Shown in pieces: positions 8,859-17,659 of a DNA stretch of 64,000 nucleotides. The notes under the pieces were generated by a model. It saw nothing but the letters and a program-made list of their open reading frames with translations, was not told the DNA's origin and ran no database searches. Location: positions 434,001 through 498,000 of the forward strand of contig JADJMI010000001.1 of assembly GCA_016709665.1 (NCBI GenBank), written 5' to 3'. This DNA is from Betaproteobacteria bacterium. Its GTDB lineage: Bacteria; Pseudomonadota; Gammaproteobacteria; Burkholderiales; Usitatibacteraceae. Position 1 is the stretch's first letter. Every line of letters starts with the position of its first letter. The position numbers were made by a program, and so were the translations under genes.

Positions 8859-9770
8859 TCAGGGGCCGTCGGCCAGCCTTCGCAGCGTGTCGCGCCCCAT
8901 GGCCGCGTGGCGCGGATGGTCGGCGAGGCCGCTGTCGAGCAGCATCACGCCAAAGGCGTACGCCCAGCCGCGGGCGCGCATCCACGTGGCCTCGCTCACG
9001 CCGGCGCACGCCGCCAACGCCTCCTCTCGCGCGGCGCGCGCTTCGAACAGGCCCCAGACCGACGCGAGATCCGTCGCGCGATCGCCCGCCGCGAGATCGC
9101 TCCAGTCGATGACGCCCGCGAGGCGGCCTTCCGACACGAGCACGTTGCGGGCGTGCAGGTCGCCGTGCAGCCAGCGGTCAGCGTCGTCGATCGGGGCGGC
9201 GAGCGCCGATTCCCAGAGCCGGCCCAGCGCCGGCGTAAGGGCGTCGGTGGCGGTGGCAACGCGCGCGGCCCGCGCCTCGACCATGTCCCGCCGTGTGGCG
9301 AGGGGCACGCCGCGGACCGGGTTTCGCGGTGCGCCGGGGGGAGCGGGCCGATGCAGCGCCGTGAGGAATCGGCCGAGCGCGCGGGCCTCGCTCGCCGCAG
9401 GCGGGGAGAGATCCGCGGTGACGCCGTCGATCCAGGGCACGACGCTCCACGGCCACGGATAGCCGGCGCCGGGACGGCCGCGCCGCACGGGCGCCGGAAC
9501 GGGCAGCGGCAGCGCCTCGGCGAGGATCGGCAGCCAATCCTGTTCGCGATCGAGCAGCGCGACGGCGGCGGCGCGGCGCGGCAGTCGCACCACGAGCCCG
9601 TCGCCCAGGCGGAACATGACGTTGTCCCAGCCTTCGTCCAGGAGCGCGAGCGGGAGCCGCGCGAGATCGGGATGCTGCTCGGCGAGGAGCGCGGCCACGA
9701 GCGCCTTGTCGACCGCGACCTCGGCTCGGGGAGTCCCCTGCGACGCGGGCCCGGTCGTCACCGGCGTCAC
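8859..9770 (-). CDS. Aminoglycoside phosphotransferase-family kinase (APH fold)
   Basis: A 303-residue cytoplasmic protein of the phosphotransferase (APH/choline kinase) family. The Brenner catalytic loop is HGDLHARNVLV, with the catalytic Asp and the metal-binding Asn. The Mg-binding motif is IDWSDLAAGDRATDLASVW. The start overlaps the stop of greB by four bases (ATGA), so the two are co-transcribed. Chromosomal members of this family phosphorylate many small molecules, and nothing here points to antibiotic resistance as the role. The substrate is unknown. Confidence 0.85.
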   Translation of the reverse strand: MTPVTTGPASQGTPRAEVAVDKALVAALLAEQHPDLARLPLALLDEGWDNVMFRLGDGLVVRLPRRAAAVALLDREQDWLPILAEALPLPVPAPVRRGRPGAGYPWPWSVVPWIDGVTADLSPPAASEARALGRFLTALHRPAPPGAPRNPVRGVPLATRRDMVEARAARVATATDALTPALGRLWESALAAPIDDADRWLHGDLHARNVLVSEGRLAGVIDWSDLAAGDRATDLASVWGLFEARAAREEALAACAGVSEATWMRARGWAYAFGVMLLDSGLADHPRHAAMGRDTLRRLADGP

Positions 9771-10387
9771 TTCACGTTGGGCGCCCAGAGGCTCTTCACG
9801 GGGACGAAGGGGTCCATCGGGATCTCCTCGTAGCGCACCTCGACGATGTCGAGGTCCTGGCGCCCGCCCGGCGTGACGAGGGGCACCCGGTCGCCTTCCC
9901 GGGCCCGCATGAGCGCCCGCGCGACGGGCGAGATCCAGCTAACGTAGCCGCGCGTGGGGTCCGTCTCGTCGAGGCCGACGATGCGCACGATCGACTCCTC
10001 GCCCTGGCCACCGGCCTCGGCGATGGCGTAAGTCACGGTGGCGGCGAAGAAGACCTGGTCCGACTCCTCGCGCCGGGCGGGGTCGACGACCTCCGCGTTC
10101 TCCAGCCGCTTGGTGAGGTAGCGGATGCGCCGGTCGATCTCGCGCATGCGCTTCTTGCCGTACTGGTAGTCGCCGTTCTCCGAGCGGTCGCCGTTGCCCG
10201 CCGCCCACGACACCACCGCCGTCACCTCGGGACGCTCCACCTTCACCAGGTGGGTGAGCTCGTCGCGCATGCGCCGCCAGCCGTGGGGCGTCATGTAGTT
10301 CTTGGCGCCGACGGGAATGGGCAGGCCGGCTTCGTCGCCGTCGTCCTCGTCGTCGGCGTCGTTCTCGCGCGTGAAGGCCTTGCTCAT
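9767..10387 (-). CDS. greB: Transcription elongation factor GreB
   Basis: A 206-residue GreA/GreB-family protein. The N-terminal coiled-coil has the acidic tip (NGDRSENGDYQYGKKRMREI), where the Asp and Glu that reach the RNA polymerase active site lie. YLTKRLENAEVVDP follows, then a C-terminal FKBP-like domain with GLDETDPTRGYVSWISPVARAL. The QYGKKR stretch is typical of GreB rather than GreA. An acidic linker of about 20 residues precedes the domain, so it is longer than E. coli GreB. It rescues backtracked RNA polymerase by stimulating transcript cleavage. The start overlaps the marC-family stop (ATGA). Confidence 0.93.
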   Translation of the reverse strand: MSKAFTRENDADDEDDGDEAGLPIPVGAKNYMTPHGWRRMRDELTHLVKVERPEVTAVVSWAAGNGDRSENGDYQYGKKRMREIDRRIRYLTKRLENAEVVDPARREESDQVFFAATVTYAIAEAGGQGEESIVRIVGLDETDPTRGYVSWISPVARALMRAREGDRVPLVTPGGRQDLDIVEVRYEEIPMDPFVPVKSLWAPNVK

Positions 10388-10986
10388 GCGGCGAGCCCCT
10401 TCACGAATTCGCGGATGCCGCCCAGCAGCATCTCGACGGCGATGGCGGTGAGGATGAGGCCCATCAGGCGCTCGAGCGCCTCCATGGCGGCGTCGCCGAG
10501 CAATCGATGCAGGCCCGCGCCGGCCACCAGGATCACCGTGCAGATGGCCATGGTCACCGTGACGGCCGCGGCCCACATGCCGATGTGCGCCGGGTCCTTG
10601 GTGGCCATGAGCATCACCGTGGCGAGCGCCGAGGGGCCGGCGATGAGCGGGATGGCGAGGGGGACGATGAAGGGCTCCGCGCCCTCCTTGCCGCCCGCCA
10701 CGCCCGAGGCCTTCCCGAACACCATGCGGATCGAGATCATGAAGAGGATCACGCCGCCGGCGATGGAGAGCGAGGTCTGCGACAGGTGCATGAGCGCGAG
10801 GAACGACTGCCCCGCGAAGAGGAAGACGAGCAGCAGGCCGAAGGCGATGCCGCACTCGCGCAGGATGACCAGGCGCCGGCGCGATGCGGGCACGCCGGCC
10901 ATCATCGCGTTCACGATGGGCACGTTGCCGAAGGGGTCCGTGACCAGCGTGAGGAGGATCACGGCGGAGAGGAACTCGTTGTTCAT
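10384..10986 (-). CDS. MarC-family integral membrane protein
   Basis: A 200-residue membrane protein of the MarC/YhgN family with about six hydrophobic helices. Family features are the opening VILLTLVTDPFGNVPIV, the central FIVPLAIPLIAGPSALATVM and RLMGLILTAIAVEMLLGGI at the C-terminus. The ATG at 10986 is preceded by GAGGAAATCC. Despite the name, no drug-resistance role has been proven for the family, and its transport substrate is unknown. It heads a run of overlapping genes: marC-like, greB, phosphotransferase. Confidence 0.88.
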   Translation of the reverse strand: MNNEFLSAVILLTLVTDPFGNVPIVNAMMAGVPASRRRLVILRECGIAFGLLLVFLFAGQSFLALMHLSQTSLSIAGGVILFMISIRMVFGKASGVAGGKEGAEPFIVPLAIPLIAGPSALATVMLMATKDPAHIGMWAAAVTVTMAICTVILVAGAGLHRLLGDAAMEALERLMGLILTAIAVEMLLGGIREFVKGLAA

Positions 10987-11056
10987 GGATTTCCTCGGAA
11001 GGGCCGTCATTCTACCGCCCGGGGGCGCCGCGCGTCCGGCGTGAGAAAATGCCGGC

Positions 11057-11937
11057 GTGAACGCCACCGCCGCCCCGGCACCCTCCCGCGTCGAGACCCT
11101 CGCCTTCCTGGCCCTGCTGGCCGGGGGCTGCTCCATCGCCTTCGCGCCCATCTTCGTGCGCCTGTCGGACGCCGGCCCCGTGGCGAGCGCCTTCTGGCGC
11201 ACCGCGATCGCCGCGCCGCTGCTCTGGGCGTGGGCGCTGCGCGAGGGCCCGGCGCGCACGCCGGTTTCCTTCGGCCCCCTCGCGGGCGCCGGGATCTTCT
11301 TCGCCTTCGACCTGGGCGTGTGGCACTGGTCCATCACCTTCACCTCGGTGGCCAACGCGACGCTGCTCGCGAACCTGGCGCCCATCTTCGTGACGCTCGC
11401 GGGCTGGGTGCTGTGGCGCCAGCAGGTGACGCGCACCTTCCTCGTCGGCATGGCGGCGGCGATCGCGGGCATGTTCATCCTCGTGGGGCCGCACTTCGCC
11501 ATCGGCGGCACGAAGCTCGCGGGCGACGCCCTCGGCGCGTTCACGGCCGTCTTCTACGCGGGCTACATGCTTTCCATCAAGCGCGCGCGGGACGAGGGCG
11601 CCTCCACGGCGCGGCTCATGGCGTGGAGCACCACCATCACCGCCCTCGCCCTCCTGCCCGTCGCCCTTCTCTCGCCGCAGCCGTTCGTCCCGCAGGTCGC
11701 CTCGGGCTGGGCGGTGCTCGTGGCGCTCGCCCTCGTCACGCAGGTGCTGGGGCAGGGGCTCATCGCGTACGCCTTCGCGCACCTGCCGGCCTCGCTCTCC
11801 TCCGTGAGCCTGCTCATCCAGCCGGTGATGGCGGCCCTCTTCGCGTGGGCGCTCTTCGGCGAGGCGATCGGGCCGCGCAGTTCGTGGGCGGCGCGGTGGT
11901 GCTCGCGGGGATCTGGCTGGCGAAGCGGGGAAGCTAG
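11057..11937 (+). CDS. EamA-family (DMT) exporter, frameshifted near the C-terminus
   Basis: A drug/metabolite transporter with two EamA repeats and about ten membrane helices. The first repeat includes FAPIFVRLSDAGPVASAFWR, and the second AFTAVFYAGYMLSIKRA through SLLIQPVMAALFAWALFGE. It starts at GTG 11057. The frame breaks near 11877: the correct last helix (AQFVGGAVVLAGIWLAKRG, stop at 11937) lies in the neighbouring frame, so one base appears to be missing. The rest is intact. A sequencing error is more likely than a real mutation. The substrate is unknown; relatives export amino acids or other metabolites. Confidence 0.8.
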
Positions 11938-12332
11938 CGCTTCGACGGGCGCGAAGGCGGGCGATTCCCCCCGGGCGCCGCGTCGAGGCCGAGCTTCGCC
12001 CGATCGGCACGCGTGAGCTTCGCGCACACCAGCGCGTGGGATCGCTCGAGCAGCGCCCTCAGCTCCGCGTCGCCCAGCGCCTTGAGGCTAGCGAGCTGCA
12101 CCCACTTCGCCCGCGCGAGGTAGGGCGCGGGCACGATGCCGGGACGGTCCGTGAGTTCCAGGAACCGCCCCTCGTCCACCTTGAACGAGACGGTTTCGGC
12201 GCCCTTCTTCGCGTCGAAGACGACGGCGAACATCTTCGCGCCCACCGAGTAGACGTGGTCCTGCCCCCACTTGAGGTCGTAGGTGGCGGCAGGGAGCTTC
12301 AGGCAGAAGGCGCGCACGGCGGCGGGGGTCAT
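11934..12332 (-). CDS. MmcQ/YjbR family DNA-binding-like protein
   Basis: A 132-residue protein of the MmcQ/YjbR family (DUF419), recognised by KWGQDHVYSVGAKMFAVVF near residue 21 and the central WVQLASLKALGDAELRALLERSH. Members have a CyaY-like fold and have been linked loosely to DNA binding, with no firm function. It is convergent with the EamA exporter gene, the ends overlapping by four bases. The C-terminus is a basic Pro/Arg-rich tail. Confidence 0.85.
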   Translation of the reverse strand: MTPAAVRAFCLKLPAATYDLKWGQDHVYSVGAKMFAVVFDAKKGAETVSFKVDEGRFLELTDRPGIVPAPYLARAKWVQLASLKALGDAELRALLERSHALVCAKLTRADRAKLGLDAAPGGNRPPSRPSKR

Positions 12333-12360
12333 GCGCCCATCCTGCCACGAACGGCGCCGG

Positions 12361-13176
12361 CTAGCGCCCCCGCCTCACCATCGGCGTGCCGAAGAACTCG
12401 CGCATCAGGTAGGCCTCGAGCTCGTCGTTGTGCTGCGGCGCGGCCGAGAGGATCACCACCTTCCCCTGCTTGCGCGATTCCCAGCGGAAATCGCCCGAAT
12501 AATGCTGGCGGATCAGCACGATCATGCGCCGCACGATGGCGCGCTCGATGTCGCCGCCCGTGCCCGCGTCCACCTCGATCACCTCGCGCCACTTGCGGTT
12601 GGTCTCCGTGCGCCAGCCGTTGAAGGCGAATTCCGCCGTGCGCTGGCCGATGCGCAGGATCTGGAAGACGCCGCCCGTGCCGTCGTCGTTGGTGAGCGAT
12701 TGGAGGTTCTGCGCCAGTCCCGACGGCGCCTGCCCGGTGGCGGCCTGCGGGCCCCTCGCCGCGGCCGCGTCCATCTGCGCCCGGCGGGCGCGATTGGCCG
12801 CGATGAAGGCGGCCATGTCGACGGCGGGCTCCCTCGCGACGGGCTTCTCCGGCTCCGGCGGCGGAGGCTCGGGCACCTTGAAGGGCGCCGGCGTGGTTCG
12901 CGGCGCCGTGGCGATCGTCTCGCGGCGCGGGCGCGGCGGAGGCGCGCTTTTCGGCGGCAGTGGCGTCGCGACGGGCGGCGGCGGCTCGACCGGCGGGGCG
13001 AGGTTCAGTTCCACCGTGAGCGGGCCGGCCATCCCCGCGGGCCCCGCTCCCATCTTCTCGTGCATCGGGACGAGGAGCAGCAGCACGTGCAGCAGGATCG
13101 ACACCGCCACCGCGACGGCGATGGAGCGCGGCACCCGCGGCATGTCCGGCAGGTGGCGCAGGGCCCGCGTCGTCAT
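12361..13176 (-). CDS. TonB-like proline-rich membrane-anchored protein lacking a recognisable TonB C-terminal domain
   Basis: A 271-residue protein with the layout of an energy transducer. A short cytoplasmic N-terminus comes first, then one membrane helix (IAVAVAVSILLHVLLLLVP, residues about 18-36). A Pro-rich periplasmic spacer (roughly residues 58-112) and a globular C-terminal domain follow. The C-terminal domain (FQILRIGQRTAEFAFNGWR, later RRMIVLIRQHYSGDFRWES) does not show the usual TonB YP motif. It may be a TonB or TolA relative or an unrelated periplasmic scaffold. The start is uncertain because no good ribosome site is seen; an ATG at 13143 is an alternative. Confidence 0.6.
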   Translation of the reverse strand: MTTRALRHLPDMPRVPRSIAVAVAVSILLHVLLLLVPMHEKMGAGPAGMAGPLTVELNLAPPVEPPPPVATPLPPKSAPPPRPRRETIATAPRTTPAPFKVPEPPPPEPEKPVAREPAVDMAAFIAANRARRAQMDAAAARGPQAATGQAPSGLAQNLQSLTNDDGTGGVFQILRIGQRTAEFAFNGWRTETNRKWREVIEVDAGTGGDIERAIVRRMIVLIRQHYSGDFRWESRKQGKVVILSAAPQHNDELEAYLMREFFGTPMVRRGR

Positions 13177-13259
13177 CCGGCGACGCCCCGCCCGTCAACC
13201 GAAGCGATCCGGGCCGCGTTATCCGATGTGACGCCGTCCCACCCCGCAAGGAGATTTCG

Positions 13260-13622
13260 ATGCGCCGTCACATAGCCCTTCTCGCCCTCGGCCTCGCGGC
13301 CGCCGTGCCGCTTTCCGCCGCCGCCGGCCCCCACGTGGGCGTCAGCGTCAGCGTTCCGGGCCTCAGCATCCAGGTCGGTCACCCCGGCTGGGGCATCGCC
13401 ATCGGCGGCCCGTACTACGCGCCGCCCGCCCCCGTGTACTACGCGCCGGCCCCGGTCTACCGCCCCGCACCCGTCTACTACGAGCGCCCCGTGTACTACG
13501 CGCCGCCCGTGCGTTACGTGGCGCCACGCGCCGTGGTCGTCGTGCCGCGCCACGGGTACGGCTACGGTCACGGTCGCGGCAACGGGCACGACCGTCACGG
13601 GGATTCGCGCCACTGGCGCTAG
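13260..13622 (+). CDS. Secreted Tyr/Pro-rich repeat protein
   Basis: A 120-residue small exported protein. The signal peptide ends near residue 21 (AAAVPLSAAAG). The centre is built from short repeats of the type PVYYAPAPVYRPAPVYY, and the tail is rich in His, Gly and Arg (HGYGYGHGRGNGHDRHG). AAGGAGATTTCG before the ATG is a strong ribosome site. Similar low-complexity secreted proteins are common in betaproteobacteria and have no assigned function. The His-rich tail could bind metals, but that is a guess. Confidence 0.7.
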   Translation: MRRHIALLALGLAAAVPLSAAAGPHVGVSVSVPGLSIQVGHPGWGIAIGGPYYAPPAPVYYAPAPVYRPAPVYYERPVYYAPPVRYVAPRAVVVVPRHGYGYGHGRGNGHDRHGDSRHWR

Positions 13623-13717
13623 ACGCCGTACGCGCCGCGCACCGGCGCTCGAGAGCGCTTCCCCGAAGAATCGCGGCCGGTAGGCGGGGATGAGGAGCGA
13701 GACGAGGGGGGCGGCGC

Positions 13718-14014
13718 TCATCGGCCCGCGCGCGGCGAAGGCGGGGGCGTGACGACCTGGTAGAAGATCTCGTCCTTGCGGATCATGCCCAGCTCGACGC
13801 GGGCCCGCTCCTCGACGGCGTCGAGGCCCTGCTTCAGGTCGCGCACCTCGGCATCGAGGGCGTCGTTGCGCACCTTCAGCAATTCGTTGCCCGCGCGCTG
13901 CTGCGCGAGCTGGCGATCGAGCTCGCGCACCTTGATCCACCCGCCCTTGCCGAACCAGAGCGGGTACTGGAGCGCGAGGACGAGGCCGGCCAGGAGCGCG
14001 GCGAGCGCCTTCAT
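13718..14014 (-). CDS. ftsB: Cell division protein FtsB
   Basis: A 98-residue bitopic membrane protein. The N-terminal membrane helix (LAALLAGLVLALQYPLWFG) is followed by a periplasmic coiled-coil with heptad-like spacing (VRELDRQLAQQRAGNELL) and the family motif DLKQGLDAVEERARVELGM. FtsB joins FtsL and FtsQ in the division complex. The gene starts one base after the enolase stop, the usual eno-ftsB arrangement of proteobacteria, so it is transcribed from the eno promoter. Confidence 0.93.
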   Translation of the reverse strand: MKALAALLAGLVLALQYPLWFGKGGWIKVRELDRQLAQQRAGNELLKVRNDALDAEVRDLKQGLDAVEERARVELGMIRKDEIFYQVVTPPPSPRAGR

Positions 14015-14015
14015 C

Positions 14016-15299
14016 TCATTTCAGGTGGTAGAACGCCCCGCGGCCCGCGTACTCGGCGCCGTCGCCCAGCTCTTCCTCGATGCGAAGGAGCTGGTTGTAC
14101 TTGGCCGTGCGGTCCGAGCGGGAAAGGGAGCCGGTCTTGATCTGCATCGCGTTCGTTCCCACCGCGATGTCGGCGATGGTCGAATCCTCCGTCTCGCCGG
14201 AGCGGTGCGAGATCACCGTGGTGTAGCCGGCGCGGTGCGCCATGCCGATGGCCTCGAAGGTCTCCGAGAGCGTGCCGATCTGGTTGATCTTCACCAGGAT
14301 GGAGTTGGCGACACCGCGGCGGATGCCTTCCTCGAGGATGCGCGGGTTGGTGACGAACACGTCGTCGCCCACCACCTGCACGCCCTTGCCGATGCGCTCG
14401 GTGAGCATCGCCCAGCCGTCCCAGTCGCCCTCGGCCATGCCGTCCTCGATCGAGATGATCGGGTACTTGTCGCACCAGGTGTCCAGGAGGTCCGTGAACT
14501 GCTGCGAGGTGTACGACAGGTGCTCGCTGTCGAAGCGGTACTTGCCGTCCTTGTAGAACTCGCTCGCGGCGCAGTCCAGGCCGATGAGGACGTCGCTGCC
14601 GGCGAGGTAGCCCGCTTCCTCGATGGCCTTGAGGATCCACTGGATGGCCGCCTCGTTGTTCGGCAGGTTCGGTGCGAAGCCGCCCTCGTCGCCCACCGTG
14701 GTCGACATGCCTTCCTTGTCGAGCATCTTCTTGAGCGTGTGGAACACCTCGGCGCCGCAGCGCAGCGCATCCCGGAAGGTGGGCAGGCCCGCGGGGATGA
14801 TCATGAATTCCTGCAGGTCGAGCGAGTTGTTCGCGTGGGCGCCGCCGTTGATGACGTTCATCATCGGCACCGGCATCTTGCGCGGGGCGCTGCCGCCGAG
14901 GTAGCGGTAGAGGGGCAGGCCGCATTCTTCCGCCGCCGCCTTGGCGCAGGCGACCGACACCGCGAGGATGGCGTTGGCGCCCAGGCGCGCCTTGTTCTCG
15001 GTGCCGTCCAGGTCGCAGAGCACGCGGTCCAGGTGCGCCTGCTCGGAGACGTCCAGGCCGATGATGGCCTCGCAGATCTCCGTGTTCACGTGGTCCACGG
15101 CCTTCTGCACGCCCTTGCCGAAGTAGCGCTGGGCATCGCCGTCGCGCAGCTCGATGGCTTCCCTCGACCCGGTCGAGGCGCCCGAGGGCACCGCGGCCCT
15201 TCCCAGCACGCCCGATTCCAGCAGCACGTCCGCTTCCACGGTGGGATTGCCGCGCGAATCCAGGATCTCGCGGGCAACGACTTCGACGATGGCGGACAT
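14016..15299 (-). CDS. eno: Enolase
   Basis: A 427-residue phosphopyruvate hydratase that interconverts 2-phosphoglycerate and phosphoenolpyruvate in glycolysis. All key motifs are seen: PSGASTGSREAIELRD near the N-terminus, GDEGGFAPN, the metal ligands in SIEDGMAEGDWDGW, the catalytic Lys in ILVKINQIGTLSET, and SHRSGETEDSTIADIAVG. Length is normal. It precedes ftsB directly. In many betaproteobacteria pyrG and kdsA lie just upstream of eno; here they are about 27 kb away at 41599-44301. Confidence 0.97.
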   Translation of the reverse strand: MSAIVEVVAREILDSRGNPTVEADVLLESGVLGRAAVPSGASTGSREAIELRDGDAQRYFGKGVQKAVDHVNTEICEAIIGLDVSEQAHLDRVLCDLDGTENKARLGANAILAVSVACAKAAAEECGLPLYRYLGGSAPRKMPVPMMNVINGGAHANNSLDLQEFMIIPAGLPTFRDALRCGAEVFHTLKKMLDKEGMSTTVGDEGGFAPNLPNNEAAIQWILKAIEEAGYLAGSDVLIGLDCAASEFYKDGKYRFDSEHLSYTSQQFTDLLDTWCDKYPIISIEDGMAEGDWDGWAMLTERIGKGVQVVGDDVFVTNPRILEEGIRRGVANSILVKINQIGTLSETFEAIGMAHRAGYTTVISHRSGETEDSTIADIAVGTNAMQIKTGSLSRSDRTAKYNQLLRIEEELGDGAEYAGRGAFYHLK

Positions 15300-15373
15300 G
15301 CGCTCTCCCTGAAGGCTCGGTTGCTCGCGCGGGCGAAGGCTCGCGCGTCCAGCCCCTCATTCTACCAAAGGGG

Positions 15374-15847
15374 TCAGAGCTTCTTCGCGAGTTGCTCCGC
15401 GAGCCGCCGCGCCGGTTCCGGCTCGCGCTCCGCGGGCTTCTGCGAGCCGACGGCCACGGTGAGCCAGGCGCGACCCTTCTGGATGTGCAGCTGCCCCTGC
15501 TTCGCGCTCCAGAAGCCGCGCCCGCCGGCGATGAGCATGGGCTTGGACTGGAACTTGAGGCGCTCCTCGTCGAAGGCGCGTTGCATGTCGGCCTCCGTCT
15601 TCGCGAAGCGGAACTGGGCGGTGGCCGCAGTGACCTTGCCGTCGCGCGAGCCGAAGTAGCTGCAGGTGCTGACCACCTTCGGGCGCTTCACCTTCGGGTT
15701 GGGCGGCTCGGGGCTCGCGCCCTTGCCCAGGACGCTCTCGGCCTCCGCCTGCGTGAACAGCTCGCAGGCATCGAAGGGCTCCTGCGCCAGGGCCGCCCCG
15801 CCGCCGGCCAGGGCCGCGGCGAAAGCCATCGTCGTCGTGAATCGCAT
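15374..15847 (-). CDS. Hypothetical exported protein
   Basis: A 157-residue protein with a signal peptide (MRFTTTMAFAAALAGGGAALAQ, cleavage near residue 22). The mature domain begins with EPFDACELFTQAEAESVLGK and continues with a second Cys in STCSYFGSRDGKV. The pair of Cys probably forms a disulfide. The overall look resembles DUF3558-type small secreted domains, but the match is weak. It is in line with the eno gene on the same strand but separated by 74 bases. No function can be assigned. Confidence 0.65.
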   Translation of the reverse strand: MRFTTTMAFAAALAGGGAALAQEPFDACELFTQAEAESVLGKGASPEPPNPKVKRPKVVSTCSYFGSRDGKVTAATAQFRFAKTEADMQRAFDEERLKFQSKPMLIAGGRGFWSAKQGQLHIQKGRAWLTVAVGSQKPAEREPEPARRLAEQLAKKL

Positions 15848-15921
15848 GTCTCGTCTCCCCAGGGCTTCGGGTTCGTCGGCGTGCGCGCTGAAGCTTGCGC
15901 CCGGTCGGGCGGGCGTGGCGG

Positions 15922-16761
15922 CTAGTTGCCGATCACGTCCCGCGTGCCGCCGAAGCGTCCGTTGTAGGTGCAGAACTGGTCGCTCCCGGTGAAGCTGGCG
16001 TGGAAGCCGTTCACCTGGGCGTCGAGGGCCGTCATCGAGAACGTACCGCTGTTCGCCTGCTGGTTGCTCACGACGCACGCGAAGGTGCCGCCGGAAATCG
16101 TCGCCATCCGGCCGATCTGGACGTAAGGCCCGTTGAAGGTGCAAACCGAGCTCGCGTCGATGCTGATCACGAAATTCGCCCGCAGCGTCGAGCCGGCACC
16201 GGTCATCGTGGCGACCATCGTGCCGCGGATGTCGGCCACGCCGTTGTTGGTGGGGTTCTGGCACTGCGAGGCGATCGCGATCATGCCGCCCTGGTACTGG
16301 CCCGCGATGTTCTCGGTGCCGAAGGGCTGGCGCGCGATGTCCTTCGTGACCGTGACGCCGTCCACGTCGTACTGGAGCGTGCCGGTGACGGGCGAATTGA
16401 ACGAGAGCGTCATGTTGCCGACCGGCGCGACGGTGACGGTCAGCGGGTTGAAGACGGGCGCGCCGAACCACGGCCCGGTCGTGCGCACGAGCTGGCCCGA
16501 GAACCGCGTGAGGCCGGAGGGCTGCGGGCTCACCGGGACGAGCGTGGCGGAGTACCAGCGCGCCGTGTTGTCCGGGCCGTACACGAACAGCGTCGCGAAG
16601 ATGATGTTGCTGCGCTGGGCCACGTTGATGCCCCAGCCGCTCTCGGCCGCGTTCCACCAGATGTCGGTGAAATCGATGGAATAGGTCGTCGCGCGAGCCG
16701 GCATCGCGAAGGCGACGCCGAGGGCGAGGAGGGCGAGCAGGCGGCGAAGGAAAGGCGTCAT
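15922..16761 (-). CDS. Exported protein with ESGWG-type beta domain
   Basis: A 279-residue secreted protein. The signal peptide is MTPFLRRLLALLALGVAFAM, ending near residue 22 of this start. The mature protein begins TTYSIDFTDIWWNAAESGWG and continues NIIFATLFVYGPDNTARWYS. This WW-x(3)-ESGWG pattern recurs in many uncharacterised exported betaproteobacterial proteins. Later Cys pairs (SQCQNP, SVCTFNGPY, QFCTYNGRFGG) suggest disulfide-linked beta strands. I chose the ATG at 16761 because it opens the signal peptide; an ATG ten codons upstream adds a charged extension. Function unknown. Confidence 0.65.
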   Translation of the reverse strand: MTPFLRRLLALLALGVAFAMPARATTYSIDFTDIWWNAAESGWGINVAQRSNIIFATLFVYGPDNTARWYSATLVPVSPQPSGLTRFSGQLVRTTGPWFGAPVFNPLTVTVAPVGNMTLSFNSPVTGTLQYDVDGVTVTKDIARQPFGTENIAGQYQGGMIAIASQCQNPTNNGVADIRGTMVATMTGAGSTLRANFVISIDASSVCTFNGPYVQIGRMATISGGTFACVVSNQQANSGTFSMTALDAQVNGFHASFTGSDQFCTYNGRFGGTRDVIGN

Positions 16762-16813
16762 GGTCGTTCGGTCCTGCGGGAAAAGACGCATTCTACCCCG
16801 CGAGACGGCCCTC

Positions 16814-17647
16814 CTACGGCAGCCCGAAGAGCGCCGCGCCGTTCTTCCAGGCGATCCGGGCCGCCGCCTCGGCGGGCAGTTGCCCGAGCCAGGTGCGGTA
16901 ATAGCCGATGATCTCGGGGTAGGTCTGCCAGCGCTGGTTCACCCACGTGTCCGAGCCCGTCACGAACCGGTCCGAGCGTTTCGTGAAGAAGGCCTTCCAC
17001 TCGGGCGTGAGCGTCTTTCCCTCCACCACGTCCCAGCGGTACGAAAGCTCGCCCCAGAGCTGGGGATGCTTCTCGAGGAGCGCGTCCACCTCCGCGATGG
17101 GGGTCGAGAAGCCCGTGTGCGCCCAGATCACCCGCGCTCCTGCGTTGTGCCGGTAGAGGACCTCGAGGGCCGCGGGGTCGCAGTGGCAGTGCAGCAGCAT
17201 GCCCTTCGCCACCGCGAAATCCACGATGCGCTTCACCACCGCCGTGTCGGCTTCCGTGCCCGACAGGTGGAACTCCCCCACCCCCTTGTAGTAGCCGCGC
17301 TTCCACTCGTCCTCGATCATCTGCGCCACTTCGGGACGGTTGAACCACGTGCCGTAGTCGCTCCTGTCCCGGTACACGCGGATGAAGGGCACGACGTGGA
17401 ACCCCGCCCTCGGGCTTTTCCGCTGCGCCTCGACGAGCGCGCGCGTGCCGTCGTTCGGGCGGCTGTTGGCGAGGATGGCCTTCACGCCGTTCTTGGCGAA
17501 GAGCTCCATCACCGCGGCGACGGGATAGCGCTCGAGCGCCTCGTCGTTGTAGTGCAGGTGGGCGTCGAAGATCGGGCCTTCGTAGGACGCGGCCGAGGCG
17601 GCGAGGGCAACCGTCGTGGCGACGGCGGCGATCAGGTGGCGGTGCAT
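16814..17647 (-). CDS. Amidohydrolase-family protein, exported
   Basis: A 277-residue amidohydrolase (TIM-barrel metal hydrolase) with a signal peptide (MHRHLIAAVATTVALAASAAS). The metal-binding HxH is in PIFDAHLHYNDEAL, further His ligands lie in GMLLHCHCDP and VIWAHTGFS, and the final Asp is in FVTGSDTWVNQRW. The ATG at 17647 follows GAGGACGAAC. A catalytic role in the periplasm is likely, with an unknown substrate; related proteins are amidohydrolase-2 (PF04909) members. Immediately upstream lies the 277-bp palindromic element at 17660-17936. Confidence 0.82.
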   Translation of the reverse strand: MHRHLIAAVATTVALAASAASYEGPIFDAHLHYNDEALERYPVAAVMELFAKNGVKAILANSRPNDGTRALVEAQRKSPRAGFHVVPFIRVYRDRSDYGTWFNRPEVAQMIEDEWKRGYYKGVGEFHLSGTEADTAVVKRIVDFAVAKGMLLHCHCDPAALEVLYRHNAGARVIWAHTGFSTPIAEVDALLEKHPQLWGELSYRWDVVEGKTLTPEWKAFFTKRSDRFVTGSDTWVNQRWQTYPEIIGYYRTWLGQLPAEAAARIAWKNGAALFGLP

Positions 17648-17659
17648 GTTCGTCCTCAT

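Noticed and set aside
8859..9770. Phosphotransferase considered as an aminoglycoside-resistance gene
   Set aside because: It has only the general kinase motifs, lies in a housekeeping run with greB, and shows no sign of mobility.
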